Positions 42,573 to 51,845 of a DNA stretch of 64,000 nucleotides are shown one piece after another. Source of the DNA: Glaciecola sp028401415 (GTDB lineage Bacteria; Pseudomonadota; Gammaproteobacteria; Enterobacterales; Alteromonadaceae); NCBI RefSeq assembly GCF_028401415.2, contig NZ_CP171821.2, forward strand, positions 4,030,001 through 4,094,000. The letters are read 5' to 3'. Each line of letters opens with the position of its first letter. The first letter of the stretch is position 1. The notes beneath the pieces are model-generated. The model was not told where the DNA came from, searched no databases, and worked only from the letters and a program-made list of their open reading frames with translations. The position numbers and the translations under genes were made by a program.

Positions 42573-42890
42573 ATGCCACAATTAATATTTCTACCGAATA
42601 AACAACTTTGCCCTGATGGCGCCGCAATAGAAGTAAAATCAGGGAGCTGTATTTTGGATGTTGCGCTTGAGCATAAGATTGAGATCAATCATTACTGTTC
42701 TAAGTCTTGTGCTTGTGCGACTTGCCATGTCATGCTGCGAGAGGGCTTTGATTCAGTAGAAGCTGCCGATGAGCTTGAAGCGTGCATGCTTGAAAAAACA
42801 TGGGGAGCTGATGCGCAGTCGCGTTTAAGTTGTCAAACGAAAATAAGAGATGAAGATTTAGTGGTCGAAATCCCGAATTCATTCTTATAA
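42573..42890 (+). CDS. fdx: Isc-type [2Fe-2S] ferredoxin Fdx
   Basis: This 105-residue protein is close to E. coli Fdx: PQLIFLPNKQLCPDGAAIEV at the start, the cluster cysteines in YCSKSCACATCHV, a fourth in LSCQTKI, and the EDLVVEIP ending. It donates electrons during Fe-S cluster synthesis. The ATG at 42573 is chosen to match the family start. It follows iscS after 72 nt; normally iscU, iscA, hscB and hscA would lie between. iscX is also missing downstream. Confidence 0.95.
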   Translation: MPQLIFLPNKQLCPDGAAIEVKSGSCILDVALEHKIEINHYCSKSCACATCHVMLREGFDSVEAADELEACMLEKTWGADAQSRLSCQTKIRDEDLVVEIPNSFL

Positions 42891-42943
42891 AACGAACTCG
42901 TTTGTGTGTGGCTGGCGAAAAACCAAGAATTAATAAAAATAGA

Positions 42944-42973
42944 TTGGGATTTTGGAGTGAAAGTGCATATAAT
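42944..42973 (+). promoter_or_regulatory. Predicted promoter of ndk
   Basis: TTGGGA and a consensus TATAAT are 18 bp apart, about 95 bp upstream of the ndk start codon. Confidence 0.6.
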
Positions 42974-43067
42974 CGCGCGCTAGCAAATGACTAACGTTTT
43001 CTCATACACAAAGAGCGTTGCTCACATACTTAGAAATTTCACAGAATCACTTTTACAGGAAATCATC

Positions 43068-43499
43068 ATGGCTTTAGAACGCACTTTTTCAATAATCAAA
43101 CCTGATGCAGTCGCGAAAAATGCAATTGGTGCCATTTATAACCGTTTTGAGAGCGCGAATTTACGCATAGTCGCTGCTAAAATGGTGCATTTGAGCAGAG
43201 AAAAAGCGGAAGGTTTTTACGCTGAACACAAAGAGCGCCCGTTCTTCGGTGATTTGGTAGATTTTATGACCTCAGGCCCGGTGATGGTTCAAGTACTTGA
43301 AGGCGAAAATGCAGTGGTTAAAAATCGTGAGATTATGGGTGCAACTAACCCAGCAGAAGCGGCCGCAGGCACGCTTCGCTCTGATTATGCCGCGTCAATT
43401 GACGAAAATGCAGTACACGGTTCTGATGCGCCAGAATCTGCAGCGCGTGAAATTGCCTATTTTTTCTCGGACGAAGAGATTTGTCCTCGCACTAGATAA
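43068..43499 (+). CDS. ndk: Nucleoside diphosphate kinase
   Basis: This 143-residue protein is the standard bacterial length from ALERTFSIIKPDAVAKN. The active-site histidine lies in the NENAVHGSDAPESAAREI stretch, and MGATNPAEAAAGTLRSDY is intact. It transfers phosphate between nucleoside tri- and diphosphates through a phospho-His intermediate. The ATG at 43068 has CAGGA upstream; a longer in-frame extension has no support. An intrinsic terminator follows. Confidence 0.98.
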   Translation: MALERTFSIIKPDAVAKNAIGAIYNRFESANLRIVAAKMVHLSREKAEGFYAEHKERPFFGDLVDFMTSGPVMVQVLEGENAVVKNREIMGATNPAEAAAGTLRSDYAASIDENAVHGSDAPESAAREIAYFFSDEEICPRTR

Positions 43500-43550
43500 A
43501 AAGCAACTCGCTCGCTGTCCTGGCAAACGACAGCTGCAGTTAAATAGATC

Positions 43551-43573
43551 AAGGGAGCACAAGCTCCCTTTTT
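43551..43573 (+). terminator. Intrinsic terminator after ndk
   Basis: AAGGGAGC and GCTCCCTT pair around a 4-nt loop and are followed by TTT. Confidence 0.88.
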
Positions 43574-43600
43574 CACATTGGATTTTCCGGAGTAGCCTAT

Positions 43601-44761
43601 ATGACTGAACTTGCATCAAAGACACCTGTAAAGTCAGACACAGTCAAAAAAATTAACTTGTTAAACTTTAATCGCAAAGGGCTGCGCGAGTACTTTGAGT
43701 CCATTGGTGAAAAGCCGTTTAGAGCCGACCAATTAATGAAATGGATTTATCATGAAGGTCAATCGGACTTTGACAAAATGAGCAATCTTAATAAGGCTTT
43801 GCGCGCCAAACTAGAGGCAAACTGTGAAATACGAGCACCTGAGATTTCCCAGTTCCAACAAGCCTCAGACGGCACAATTAAATTTGCCATTATGTTGGAC
43901 GGTGGGCAAGAGGTGGAAACCGTTTGGATACCGGAGTCTGATCGTGCCACCTTATGCGTCTCGTCCCAAGTGGGATGCGCACTGGAGTGCACCTTCTGCT
44001 CTACAGCACAACAAGGCTTCAATCGTAACTTAAGCGTTTCTGAAATTATTGGCCAAGTATGGCGAGTAGCTACCTTTATTGGACTATCAAAAGACACCTC
44101 CCAGCGGCCTATCACCAATGTTGTGATGATGGGCATGGGCGAACCGCTGCTAAATCTCAAAAATGTCGTGCCTGCAATGGATATTATGCTGGATGATTTT
44201 GGTTTTGGCCTTTCCAAACGCCGCGTAACGCTCTCTACTTCCGGCGTGGTTCCCGCGTTAGATAAGCTTGGTGATGAAATTGATGTGGCGCTGGCGATAT
44301 CCCTTCACGCGGCAGATGATAAACTGCGTGACGAAATAGTACCGGTTAATAAAAAGTATCCCATCGACGTATTTCTTGCTGGTGTTCGCCGCTATTTGAA
44401 AAAATCCAAGGCAAATCAAGGCAAAGTTACGGTTGAATATGTAATGTTGAGCAATATCAACGACAGCACCGATCAAGCACATGAACTTGCAAAGGTGCTC
44501 AAAGACACGCCCAGCAAAATCAACCTGATTCCGTTTAATCCTTATCCAGGCTCACCTTACACATGCTCAAGCAATTCTCGCATTGATCGGTTTGCTAAAG
44601 TGTTAATGAACTATGGATTTACCGTTGTAGTCAGAAAAACACGCGGGGATGATATTGACGCTGCATGTGGTCAACTCGTGGGAGACGTGGTTGATAGAAC
44701 TAAACGTATGCTCAAAAAGCAAATGAAAGGTGAGGCTATTTCGGTGAAAATGGCAAACTAG
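43601..44761 (+). CDS. rlmN: Dual-specificity 23S rRNA/tRNA methyltransferase RlmN
   Basis: This 386-residue radical SAM enzyme has the cluster motif CALECTFC (CxxxCxxC) near residue 126, the MGMGEPLLN segment near residue 184, SLHAADDKLRDEIVPVN near residue 235 and the methyl-carrier cysteine region RGDDIDAACGQL near residue 355. It adds the C2 methyl group to A2503 of 23S rRNA and A37 of some tRNAs. It keeps its E. coli position after ndk and before the rodZ cluster. Confidence 0.98.
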   Translation: MTELASKTPVKSDTVKKINLLNFNRKGLREYFESIGEKPFRADQLMKWIYHEGQSDFDKMSNLNKALRAKLEANCEIRAPEISQFQQASDGTIKFAIMLDGGQEVETVWIPESDRATLCVSSQVGCALECTFCSTAQQGFNRNLSVSEIIGQVWRVATFIGLSKDTSQRPITNVVMMGMGEPLLNLKNVVPAMDIMLDDFGFGLSKRRVTLSTSGVVPALDKLGDEIDVALAISLHAADDKLRDEIVPVNKKYPIDVFLAGVRRYLKKSKANQGKVTVEYVMLSNINDSTDQAHELAKVLKDTPSKINLIPFNPYPGSPYTCSSNSRIDRFAKVLMNYGFTVVVRKTRGDDIDAACGQLVGDVVDRTKRMLKKQMKGEAISVKMAN

Positions 44762-44903
44762 GCCGAAGGCATTGCATATTTTTATAATTGCATAATAATG
44801 AAAGACTTAATGCTCGGTGTATTACTAAACATACATAAATTATAGTGATGCCGTAGCGTGAGAAACTGTATCTTGAAATGTAGCCAAAAGTGAGTGAAGC
44901 AAT

Positions 44904-46118
44904 ATGACCATGTTGAGAGTCTGCATTTGTGCCCTGATTGTAGCGGTAATTTCTGGATGCGTATCCGAACCAACCGATCCGTCTTTTATCGGCGCAAGAG
45001 CTTTTGATCCTGATGAGGCATCGAAAACGCGGGTCAGCCTAGGCTTAACCTACTTGCAAAATGGCAATTTTAGCCAAGCAAAGTTTAACTTAGATAAAGC
45101 GCTGGAGTTTGCGCCACGAAACGGCCAAGCGCACTATGCCATGGCCTTTTACTATCAACAGGTAGAAGAGCCAGAGCTAGCAGAAGAAAGCTATGAAAAA
45201 GCCTTATCCTTTTCAAGAAATGATCCCGACGTGGTAAACAGCTACGGTGCGTTTTTGTGTGAGCAAGGAAAATATGAAAAGGCAAAAGAGTATTTCTTAG
45301 CCGCGGTGAACGACAGGAATTACGTGTCTACGGCCGAAACGTATGAAAATTTGGCGATTTGCTCGCAAAGCCAAGGCAACAACGAGGAAGCGATAGAGTT
45401 TTTCAACAGTGCTTTAAACCATCAGCCAACTCGCCCAAAGAGTCTCCTGTTACTTGCCAATCTGTACGCTGAAGAAGAACAATGGGAAGAAGCAAAACGT
45501 GCGTTATTTAAGTACGAACGAAGTGCACAGGTGACGCCTGAGTCCCTGTATCTTCAATATCAAATAGCCACTGGCCTAAATGACACGAAAACAGCAGTCG
45601 GCTATGGTGAAATTCTCAAATCCATGTTCCCAGAACATCCTAAAACGAAAGATTATGTCGCGGCGATGGGTAAGTTCAAACCCGCAGCAACCATAACCAG
45701 GAAGGTGCGTTCCCAGCCGTCTGAAGATGGCTTGCCTGATGCTGAACTTGCACGCAATGATATGATAGAAAATGATACCGCGAGCGCCCAAAGTAGCTTG
45801 AGTACCCCGCAGGTGAGCAGCAACATCACAGATTCTGGCGTATCAGACATTGCTGAATCATCGAGCAATAGCGCTGAACAAAGTGCGCAGCAAGTCAACG
45901 AGACTATTGTCCAAGCTAGTGATGAACTCGTGAATGACGTAGACGATACGATGGATTCAGACGCTTATCACACGGTCGTCAAAGGCGACAATTTATATCG
46001 TATTTCGCTTAAATATAACGTTAAGATGAACGCCTTGATAGAATGGAACAACTTAGATGACCCGGCTATTCAGTTAGGAATGGTACTGAGAGTAAAGGAT
46101 CCAGTAGATAATGAGTGA
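44904..46118 (+). CDS. pilF: PilF/PilW type IV pilus lipoprotein with an added C-terminal LysM domain
   Basis: This 404-residue lipoprotein has a signal peptide ending in the lipobox ISGC (Cys near residue 19). TPR repeats fill about 45-250 (TYLQNGNFSQAKFNLDKALEF, AMAFYYQQVEEPELAEESYEKAL, SYGAFLCEQGKYEKAKEYF). A Ser/Gln/Asp-rich linker of about 90 residues leads to a LysM domain at the end (YHTVVKGDNLYRISLKYNVKMNALIEWNN). The TPR part matches PilF/PilW, needed for secretin assembly or pilus stability at the outer membrane. Usual PilF proteins have about 250 residues and no LysM. The stop overlaps the rodZ start by 8 nt. Confidence 0.9.
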   Translation: MTMLRVCICALIVAVISGCVSEPTDPSFIGARAFDPDEASKTRVSLGLTYLQNGNFSQAKFNLDKALEFAPRNGQAHYAMAFYYQQVEEPELAEESYEKALSFSRNDPDVVNSYGAFLCEQGKYEKAKEYFLAAVNDRNYVSTAETYENLAICSQSQGNNEEAIEFFNSALNHQPTRPKSLLLLANLYAEEEQWEEAKRALFKYERSAQVTPESLYLQYQIATGLNDTKTAVGYGEILKSMFPEHPKTKDYVAAMGKFKPAATITRKVRSQPSEDGLPDAELARNDMIENDTASAQSSLSTPQVSSNITDSGVSDIAESSSNSAEQSAQQVNETIVQASDELVNDVDDTMDSDAYHTVVKGDNLYRISLKYNVKMNALIEWNNLDDPAIQLGMVLRVKDPVDNE

Positions 46119-47307
46119 TAACGAAACGCTTGATCAACAAGAGCAGCCCAAGGAAACTAAAAGTTTAGGTGCAATACTTGCTTCTGCGCGCGAGCAACAA
46201 GGTCTAAGTCAACAGCAGGTTGCTGACAGCCTGCATTTGCGATTGAGCAGTGTGCATGCGATTGAGAGTGATAGTATCGAAGCTGACGTTTCGTTAACGT
46301 TTACAAAAGGCTATATACGACTTTATGCAAGATTGCTCGGTTTGAAAGTTGAGCCACTATTGCGCATGTTCGATAAGCTACACGCCCAAGACACGAAAGA
46401 CGCGAAACTACAAAGCTTTTCAAAACGTGTCGCCAGAGAAGCGAACGATTCCCGTTGGAACATGGTGACCTATATTATTGCTATTTTGGTCATCGGCTCA
46501 GTGGTTGTATGGTGGGTAGATCAATCTCGGTTCAGTTTTAGCGATACCTTTAACGATGATGCCAGTAGTGAAAGCTCAGTGTCAGAGTCGTCTGGAGAGA
46601 TTAGTATTTCTAACGACAATATTTCAGACAATAGAAGCAACATCGAAAGCTTGCCGGTGGATACTTTGCCTCAAGATGCGGAACAAAAGCTTGAGTCGCA
46701 AGGAACTGATTCAAGCCTAGACAATTCTGCTGATCCCTTTCAAATTGAAGACGCTTCGTCCGAAGACAGCCTAATCGTTGATGCAGATGACACTATACAA
46801 ACGGGAGACACAAGCGCATCAGATGATGGCGTAATAGACGATACGCTTAATGCTGAAGTAGAAATTCGAGATCAATTGACGTCAGCACAAATCGCGTTGA
46901 GCGAGGGTACTGACTCAACGCCAGATGACATAGATAATGAAATTCGCGAAAGTAACGCTGATACGCTTGATAATGTCCAAAGCGAGCTGGACATGACGAC
47001 AGGTGACGGTAGTGCCCTACAGAATGCAGACTTGCCCTATACCGTAAACGCTGATGGCACCGTCGATATGGTATTTACTTTTTCAAATGATTGCTGGGTT
47101 AGCGTCAAAGATGCCTTCGATGAAACGATTGCCGTTGGTGTGAAAGTAAAAGGAAGAGTGATGGAGGTGTCTGGCGTACCGCCAATTGCAGTCATCTTAG
47201 GTAATCCTCAATATGTAGAAATTGATTTTGGCGGTCAGAAAGTAGATATGAGCGGCTATGATGGAAGTCGTTCGGCCAATTTCCAATTGCCAATTCAGGG
47301 TGAATAA
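46111..47307 (+). CDS. rodZ: Cytoskeleton protein RodZ
   Basis: This 398-residue protein has an N-terminal HTH of Xre type (LGAILASAREQQGLSQQQVADSL, about residues 18-75) and a membrane helix near 130-148 (YIIAILVIGSVVVWW). A long acidic Ser/Asp-rich periplasmic linker (about 150-305) leads to a C-terminal DUF4115 beta domain (MVFTFSNDCWVSVKDAFDETIAVG). RodZ links MreB filaments to the cell-wall elongation machinery. Its stop overlaps the ispG start by one base, the conserved rodZ-ispG arrangement. Confidence 0.95.
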   Translation: MSDNETLDQQEQPKETKSLGAILASAREQQGLSQQQVADSLHLRLSSVHAIESDSIEADVSLTFTKGYIRLYARLLGLKVEPLLRMFDKLHAQDTKDAKLQSFSKRVAREANDSRWNMVTYIIAILVIGSVVVWWVDQSRFSFSDTFNDDASSESSVSESSGEISISNDNISDNRSNIESLPVDTLPQDAEQKLESQGTDSSLDNSADPFQIEDASSEDSLIVDADDTIQTGDTSASDDGVIDDTLNAEVEIRDQLTSAQIALSEGTDSTPDDIDNEIRESNADTLDNVQSELDMTTGDGSALQNADLPYTVNADGTVDMVFTFSNDCWVSVKDAFDETIAVGVKVKGRVMEVSGVPPIAVILGNPQYVEIDFGGQKVDMSGYDGSRSANFQLPIQGE

Positions 47308-48440
47308 TGTTTGCCGAAAACCCAATAGTACGAAGAAAATCTACCCGCATTAATGTTGGTTCTGTGCCAATTGGTGATGGCGCACCTATTGCTGTGCAGT
47401 CCATGACAAACACTGATACTTGTGATGTTGATGCGACGGTTAAGCAAATTAACCAAATTGTAGCAGTGGGCGGCGAAATTGTTCGGGTTTCAGTACCAAC
47501 AATGGATGCTGCTGAAGCGTTTAAGCACATTCGCAAACAAGTGTCAGTTCCCTTAGTCGCAGATATTCACTTTGACTATAGAATTGCGCTGAAAGTCGCT
47601 GAATACGGCGTTGATTGTTTACGCATTAATCCAGGTAATATTGGCAATATGGAGCGTGTTAAAGCCGTCGTAGATTGCGCAAAAGATAAAGGCTTACCCA
47701 TCCGAATTGGCGTAAACGGTGGTTCGCTGGAACGCGATTTACAAGAAAAGTACGGTGAACCTACACCTGAAGCACTTGTTGAATCAGCTATGCGTCACGT
47801 AGATATTCTCGACAAACTAAATTTTGACCAGTTCAAAGTGTCTGTAAAAGCCTCTGATGTGTTTTTAGCAGTTGGTGCCTATCGCCTTTTAGCAAAAAAA
47901 ATCGACCAACCACTTCATTTGGGTATTACAGAAGCAGGGGGTTTGCGTTCGGGCTCAGTAAAAAGCTCCGTGGGCTTGGGCATGCTGCTTGCGGAAGGCA
48001 TTGGAGATACCATTCGCATCTCACTTGCCGCCGACCCGGTAGAAGAAATCAAAGTGGGCTTTGATATTCTCAAATCTTTACGCATTCGTTCTCGTGGTAT
48101 TAACTTTATTGCCTGCCCAAGTTGTTCCCGGCAAGAATTTGATGTGATTGCAACGGTTAACGCACTTGAGCAACGCGTAGAAGATATTTTAACGCCTCTG
48201 GACGTATCTATCATCGGTTGTGTTGTGAATGGTCCGGGTGAAGCTGAAGTGTCAGACTTAGGCCTCACAGGTGCACGTAATATGAGCGGCTACTATCTCG
48301 ATGGAAAACGACAACGCGAACGCTTATCTAACGATGATTTAGTTGATCAGCTCGAAAAACGCATTCGCGCAAAAGCAACTGCTAAGGCCGCCTCGCTTGA
48401 CCACGCGAAGCGTATACCGATAAAAAGCGCATCTCAATAG
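47307..48440 (+). CDS. ispG: 4-hydroxy-3-methylbut-2-enyl diphosphate synthase IspG
   Basis: This 377-residue Fe-S enzyme of the MEP isoprenoid pathway begins with VRRKSTRINVGSVPIGDGAPI and has RINPGNIG near residue 107. The three cluster cysteines are at about 270, 273 (CPSC) and 305, with the ligand Glu at about 312 in CVVNGPGEAE. It reduces the cyclic diphosphate MEcPP to HMBPP. The start overlaps the rodZ stop. Confidence 0.98.
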   Translation: MFAENPIVRRKSTRINVGSVPIGDGAPIAVQSMTNTDTCDVDATVKQINQIVAVGGEIVRVSVPTMDAAEAFKHIRKQVSVPLVADIHFDYRIALKVAEYGVDCLRINPGNIGNMERVKAVVDCAKDKGLPIRIGVNGGSLERDLQEKYGEPTPEALVESAMRHVDILDKLNFDQFKVSVKASDVFLAVGAYRLLAKKIDQPLHLGITEAGGLRSGSVKSSVGLGMLLAEGIGDTIRISLAADPVEEIKVGFDILKSLRIRSRGINFIACPSCSRQEFDVIATVNALEQRVEDILTPLDVSIIGCVVNGPGEAEVSDLGLTGARNMSGYYLDGKRQRERLSNDDLVDQLEKRIRAKATAKAASLDHAKRIPIKSASQ

Positions 48441-48485
48441 GCATTGTGTCCTTTCAATCATAATTAACTGTAAAACGAGTATCCA

Positions 48486-49760
48486 GTGGCAAAAACGATT
48501 CAAGCTATTCGAGGCATGAACGACTGTCTTCCTGACCAAAGTGGGACATGGCAAGTTGTTGAGCAACACATCCGCGATTTAACTAAAAGCTATCACTATA
48601 GAGAGCTTCGTACTCCCATTGTTGAAAGCACTGAGCTTTTTAAGCGCTCCATTGGAGAGGTGACCGACATTGTTGAGAAGGAAATGTATACCTTTGAAGA
48701 TCGCAATGGTGACAGTCTTACGCTTCGCCCTGAAGGCACGGCCTGTGCAGTAAGAGCAGGTAATCAGCACGGCTTACTCTACAATCAGCAACAGCGCCTC
48801 TGGTACATGGGGCCAATGTTCAGGCATGAGCGACCTCAAAAAGGGCGATATCGACAGTTTCACCAATTTGGTGCCGAAGCCTATGGTTTTTCAGGGCCTG
48901 ATATTGATGTCGAGATGATATTGATGGGCGCAAGACTGTGGAAAGCCTTTGGTATAGAAGATAAAGTTTCCCTACAAATAAATTCACTTGGCAGCAATGA
49001 AGCGCGCGCTGCATACAAAGATAAACTTACGTCGTTTCTAGAAACTATCGAAAGTGAGTTAGATGAAGATTCGCAACGACGCTTACGCAGCAATCCACTG
49101 CGTATATTGGATAGCAAACATCCTAAAACACAAGCATTGATAGCAGATGCCCCGCGGCTGATTGATCATCTGGATGAGACTTCTGAGGCGCATTTTTCAT
49201 CGCTTTGCAAAATGCTCGATTACGTGGGCGTGAATTATACGGTGAACCCGTCGTTGGTTCGAGGCTTAGACTATTACAACTATACCGTATTTGAATGGGT
49301 CACTGATTTATTGGGTGCACAAGGAACAATATGCGCCGGCGGACGATACGACGGCTTAGTAGAGCAATTAGGCGGTAAGGCAAGCCCGGCAGTCGGTTTT
49401 GCCATGGGATTAGAGCGTTTAGTCTTACTGATAGAGGCAAGCCAAGACCAAAAGGCATTTGAAGTCATTACCGATGTCTATATTTGCTGCATGGGTGAGC
49501 AGGCGCAATTAATGGCCTTGGCACTGGCTGAAGAAATTCGTGATTCGCTTGCAACATTGCGTGTACAGCTTCATTGTGGTGCAGGAAACATGAAGAAACA
49601 GCTTAAAAAAGCAGACGCAAGCGGCGCACAGTTTGCACTCATCCTTGGAGAGCATGAAGTCGAAAATAATCGTGTTGGAGTTAAACATCTTCGCGATAAC
49701 ACTGCCCAGCAAGATATTGATAGACAAGGGCTGATAGAGTTGCTGTCGAAGATAGCCTAA
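48486..49760 (+). CDS. hisS: Histidyl-tRNA synthetase
   Basis: This 424-residue class II synthetase starts at a GTG (AKTIQAIRGMNDCLPDQ). It has motif 2 region MFRHERPQKGRYRQFHQFGAE, the histidine-specific SLVRGLDYYNYTVFEW and AGGRYDGLVEQLGG, motif 3 VGFAMGLERLVL, and a C-terminal anticodon-binding domain. It charges tRNA-His and keeps its usual place between ispG and yfgM. Confidence 0.98.
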   Translation: MAKTIQAIRGMNDCLPDQSGTWQVVEQHIRDLTKSYHYRELRTPIVESTELFKRSIGEVTDIVEKEMYTFEDRNGDSLTLRPEGTACAVRAGNQHGLLYNQQQRLWYMGPMFRHERPQKGRYRQFHQFGAEAYGFSGPDIDVEMILMGARLWKAFGIEDKVSLQINSLGSNEARAAYKDKLTSFLETIESELDEDSQRRLRSNPLRILDSKHPKTQALIADAPRLIDHLDETSEAHFSSLCKMLDYVGVNYTVNPSLVRGLDYYNYTVFEWVTDLLGAQGTICAGGRYDGLVEQLGGKASPAVGFAMGLERLVLLIEASQDQKAFEVITDVYICCMGEQAQLMALALAEEIRDSLATLRVQLHCGAGNMKKQLKKADASGAQFALILGEHEVENNRVGVKHLRDNTAQQDIDRQGLIELLSKIA

Positions 49761-49918
49761 AGATACGTATTTTGGCGAGATCGCATCGTCGAAATAGTAT
49801 ATACTTTCGCGAAATTTTTTGTGCCCTACGTTTTGGCGTATAAGCGTCAGCGTAAGCTTATGCAAAGATGGCGCACAAGCACTAGACATATAGTTAAAAG
49901 AATTGCTTAGAGGATAAA

Positions 49919-50542
49919 ATGGAACGCTTTGAGACTGAAGAACAACAAATTGAAGCCATCAAACGGTTTTGGAAAGAGAATGGCACCATTATCATTGTGG
50001 GCGTGGTCATCGGTTTAGGCAGTCTATTTGGATGGCGCTATTACAATGACAGTGTCATCTCATCAAAAGAAACGGCATCCAGTGCATATCAGTCAAACCT
50101 TGAAAGCTTCATTGAGAGCGAAGACGCAAGCGCACTATCGAGTTTTGCATCGGAATTTGAGGATACCGGCTACGCGCCCCTTGCATCGTTGATTGTTGCA
50201 CAAAAGGCTGTGCAGGACGAAGACTACGCAAGCGCGAAGACACATTTGAGCAAAGCGGCTGCTGGGAACGATGAAATTGCGGATGTGGCAAAACTGCGTT
50301 TGGCTAAGGTACAGCTTCAACTATCTGAATATGAAGCCGGTTTAAGCACACTGGATAGCGTTTTATCAGACGCATTCGCTGATCAAGTCAACGAACTGAA
50401 AGGCGACCTCTTATACGCCCAAGGTAAATTTGATGAGGCGAAATCTGCTTATAATCTTGCGCTAGCGGAACTTCCTAACGATCAATCGATCAAAATGAAA
50501 ATCGATAATATTGCGTATGCAAAAACGCAAGCAGTGCAGTGA
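49919..50542 (+). CDS. yfgM: YfgM, ancillary SecYEG translocon subunit
   Basis: This 207-residue protein has a cytoplasmic start (ETEEQQIEAIKRFWKENG), one membrane helix near residues 21-39 (IIIVGVVIGLGSLFGWRYY) and a periplasmic TPR-like region (ETASSAYQSNLESFI, AKLRLAKVQLQLSEYEAG, GDLLYAQGKFDEAKSAY). In E. coli YfgM works with the chaperone PpiD at the translocon. bamB follows after 10 nt, the conserved order. The ATG is preceded by AGAGG. Confidence 0.94.
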   Translation: MERFETEEQQIEAIKRFWKENGTIIIVGVVIGLGSLFGWRYYNDSVISSKETASSAYQSNLESFIESEDASALSSFASEFEDTGYAPLASLIVAQKAVQDEDYASAKTHLSKAAAGNDEIADVAKLRLAKVQLQLSEYEAGLSTLDSVLSDAFADQVNELKGDLLYAQGKFDEAKSAYNLALAELPNDQSIKMKIDNIAYAKTQAVQ

Positions 50543-50552
50543 GCCCTAATTA

Positions 50553-51839
50553 GTGAATAAGAACTTATTGAACAAGAACTTAGTGGAAAAAAGCTTTGTG
50601 AATAAAAGTAGCGCAGTCCGCTTTTCTCTTCTCATTTGTAGCGTTTTCTTTTTAGGGGCATGCACAACCGTATCAAACTGGTTTAAAGACGAAGAAGAAA
50701 TTGAAATACGCCAGTTACCCGAGATCACGCAGAGCTTCAGCACCGAAGTAGTCTGGGATACTGATGTTGGTGATGGGGTCGAAAATTACTTTTCACGCTT
50801 AAGTCCGGCAATCGGGAATGGTAAAATCTTTGCAGCAGATCGCGAAGGTACTATCGTGGCACTCTCTCCAGAAGACGGTGACGAAATTTGGGAAATTGAT
50901 ATAAGCATGCCGAGTAAAGAAAGCTCGATTGGCAATATGTATGGCCTATTTGCAGGAAGAGTGTCTGCCAAAATTTCAGGCGGTATTACGCTCGCCGGTA
51001 GTTCTCTGTATGTAGGCTCTGAGAATGGCGAAGTCATCGCCATTAACCAAGAAGATGGTGAAATTCTCTGGCGTACCAATGTCCCCAGCGAAGTTGTTGC
51101 CGCTCCAGCCGTTGATAGTAATGTTGTTGTCGTAAACACTGTCGCCGGAATTTTGCTCGGTTTAGATGCGAAAACAGGCGAAGTCAAGTGGCAAAATGAA
51201 TCAGATGTTCCTCCCTTAACCCTTCGCGGGATTTCAGCACCTGCCGCTGCAAACGGAGGTGCAATTGTTGGTTTGGCAAGTGGGCGTTTGCAAGTGAGTA
51301 TCTTAGATAGCGGACTTACCGCTTGGGAGCAGGTTATTGCAAAACCCGCAGGCGCCACTGAGCTAGAGCGAATTGTTGATATAGATAGTAAGCCCCTAGT
51401 ATTTGGCGGAACGGTTTACGTAGTTAGCTACGGTGGTTCATTGTCTGCGGTTGAACTTCGTACCGGGCAGCCTGTTTGGACGCGCGAGTATGCTTCTTTT
51501 CGAGACGTCAGCATATTTGGAAATCGATTGTTCGTGACTGATAACAACTCAACCGTTTATGCCATTGACCGACGCAATGGTGTTGAGCTTTGGTCTAATA
51601 GTTCCCTGAGACGGCGTAACCTCACTGGCGCAACTCCGGTAGGTGAATATGTTGTCGTAGGTGATAAGTTCGGGTTCTTGCACTGGTTTACCCAAGACGA
51701 GGGTGAATATGTGTCGCGCATGGAAGTAGGAGATGACGATGAAGATGAGGGCATCTATATATCTCCAGTTTATCAATCTGGCCTTTTAGTGGTGCAGACT
51801 CGCGACGGTGAAATCAACTTGATTTCTACCCCCGAATAA
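50553..51839 (+). CDS. bamB: Outer membrane assembly lipoprotein BamB
   Basis: This protein has 428 residues from the GTG at 50553. A second GTG at 50598 gives a tidier lipoprotein signal (NKSSAVRFSLLICSVFFLGAC, lipobox LGAC) and has GGAA upstream, so it may be the true start. The mature part is an eight-bladed PQQ-type beta-propeller with repeats such as GENGEVIAINQEDGEILWR, LDAKTGEVKWQ and VYAIDRRNGVELWS. BamB is part of the BAM complex inserting outer membrane proteins. der follows after 6 nt. Confidence 0.96.
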   Translation: MNKNLLNKNLVEKSFVNKSSAVRFSLLICSVFFLGACTTVSNWFKDEEEIEIRQLPEITQSFSTEVVWDTDVGDGVENYFSRLSPAIGNGKIFAADREGTIVALSPEDGDEIWEIDISMPSKESSIGNMYGLFAGRVSAKISGGITLAGSSLYVGSENGEVIAINQEDGEILWRTNVPSEVVAAPAVDSNVVVVNTVAGILLGLDAKTGEVKWQNESDVPPLTLRGISAPAAANGGAIVGLASGRLQVSILDSGLTAWEQVIAKPAGATELERIVDIDSKPLVFGGTVYVVSYGGSLSAVELRTGQPVWTREYASFRDVSIFGNRLFVTDNNSTVYAIDRRNGVELWSNSSLRRRNLTGATPVGEYVVVGDKFGFLHWFTQDEGEYVSRMEVGDDDEDEGIYISPVYQSGLLVVQTRDGEINLISTPE

Positions 51840-51845
51840 CTTGCC

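Noticed and set aside
42987..43067. N-terminal extension of ndk by 27 codons
   Set aside because: The family start ALERTFSIIKPDA fits the ATG at 43068 with AGGA upstream; the extension is not conserved in the family.
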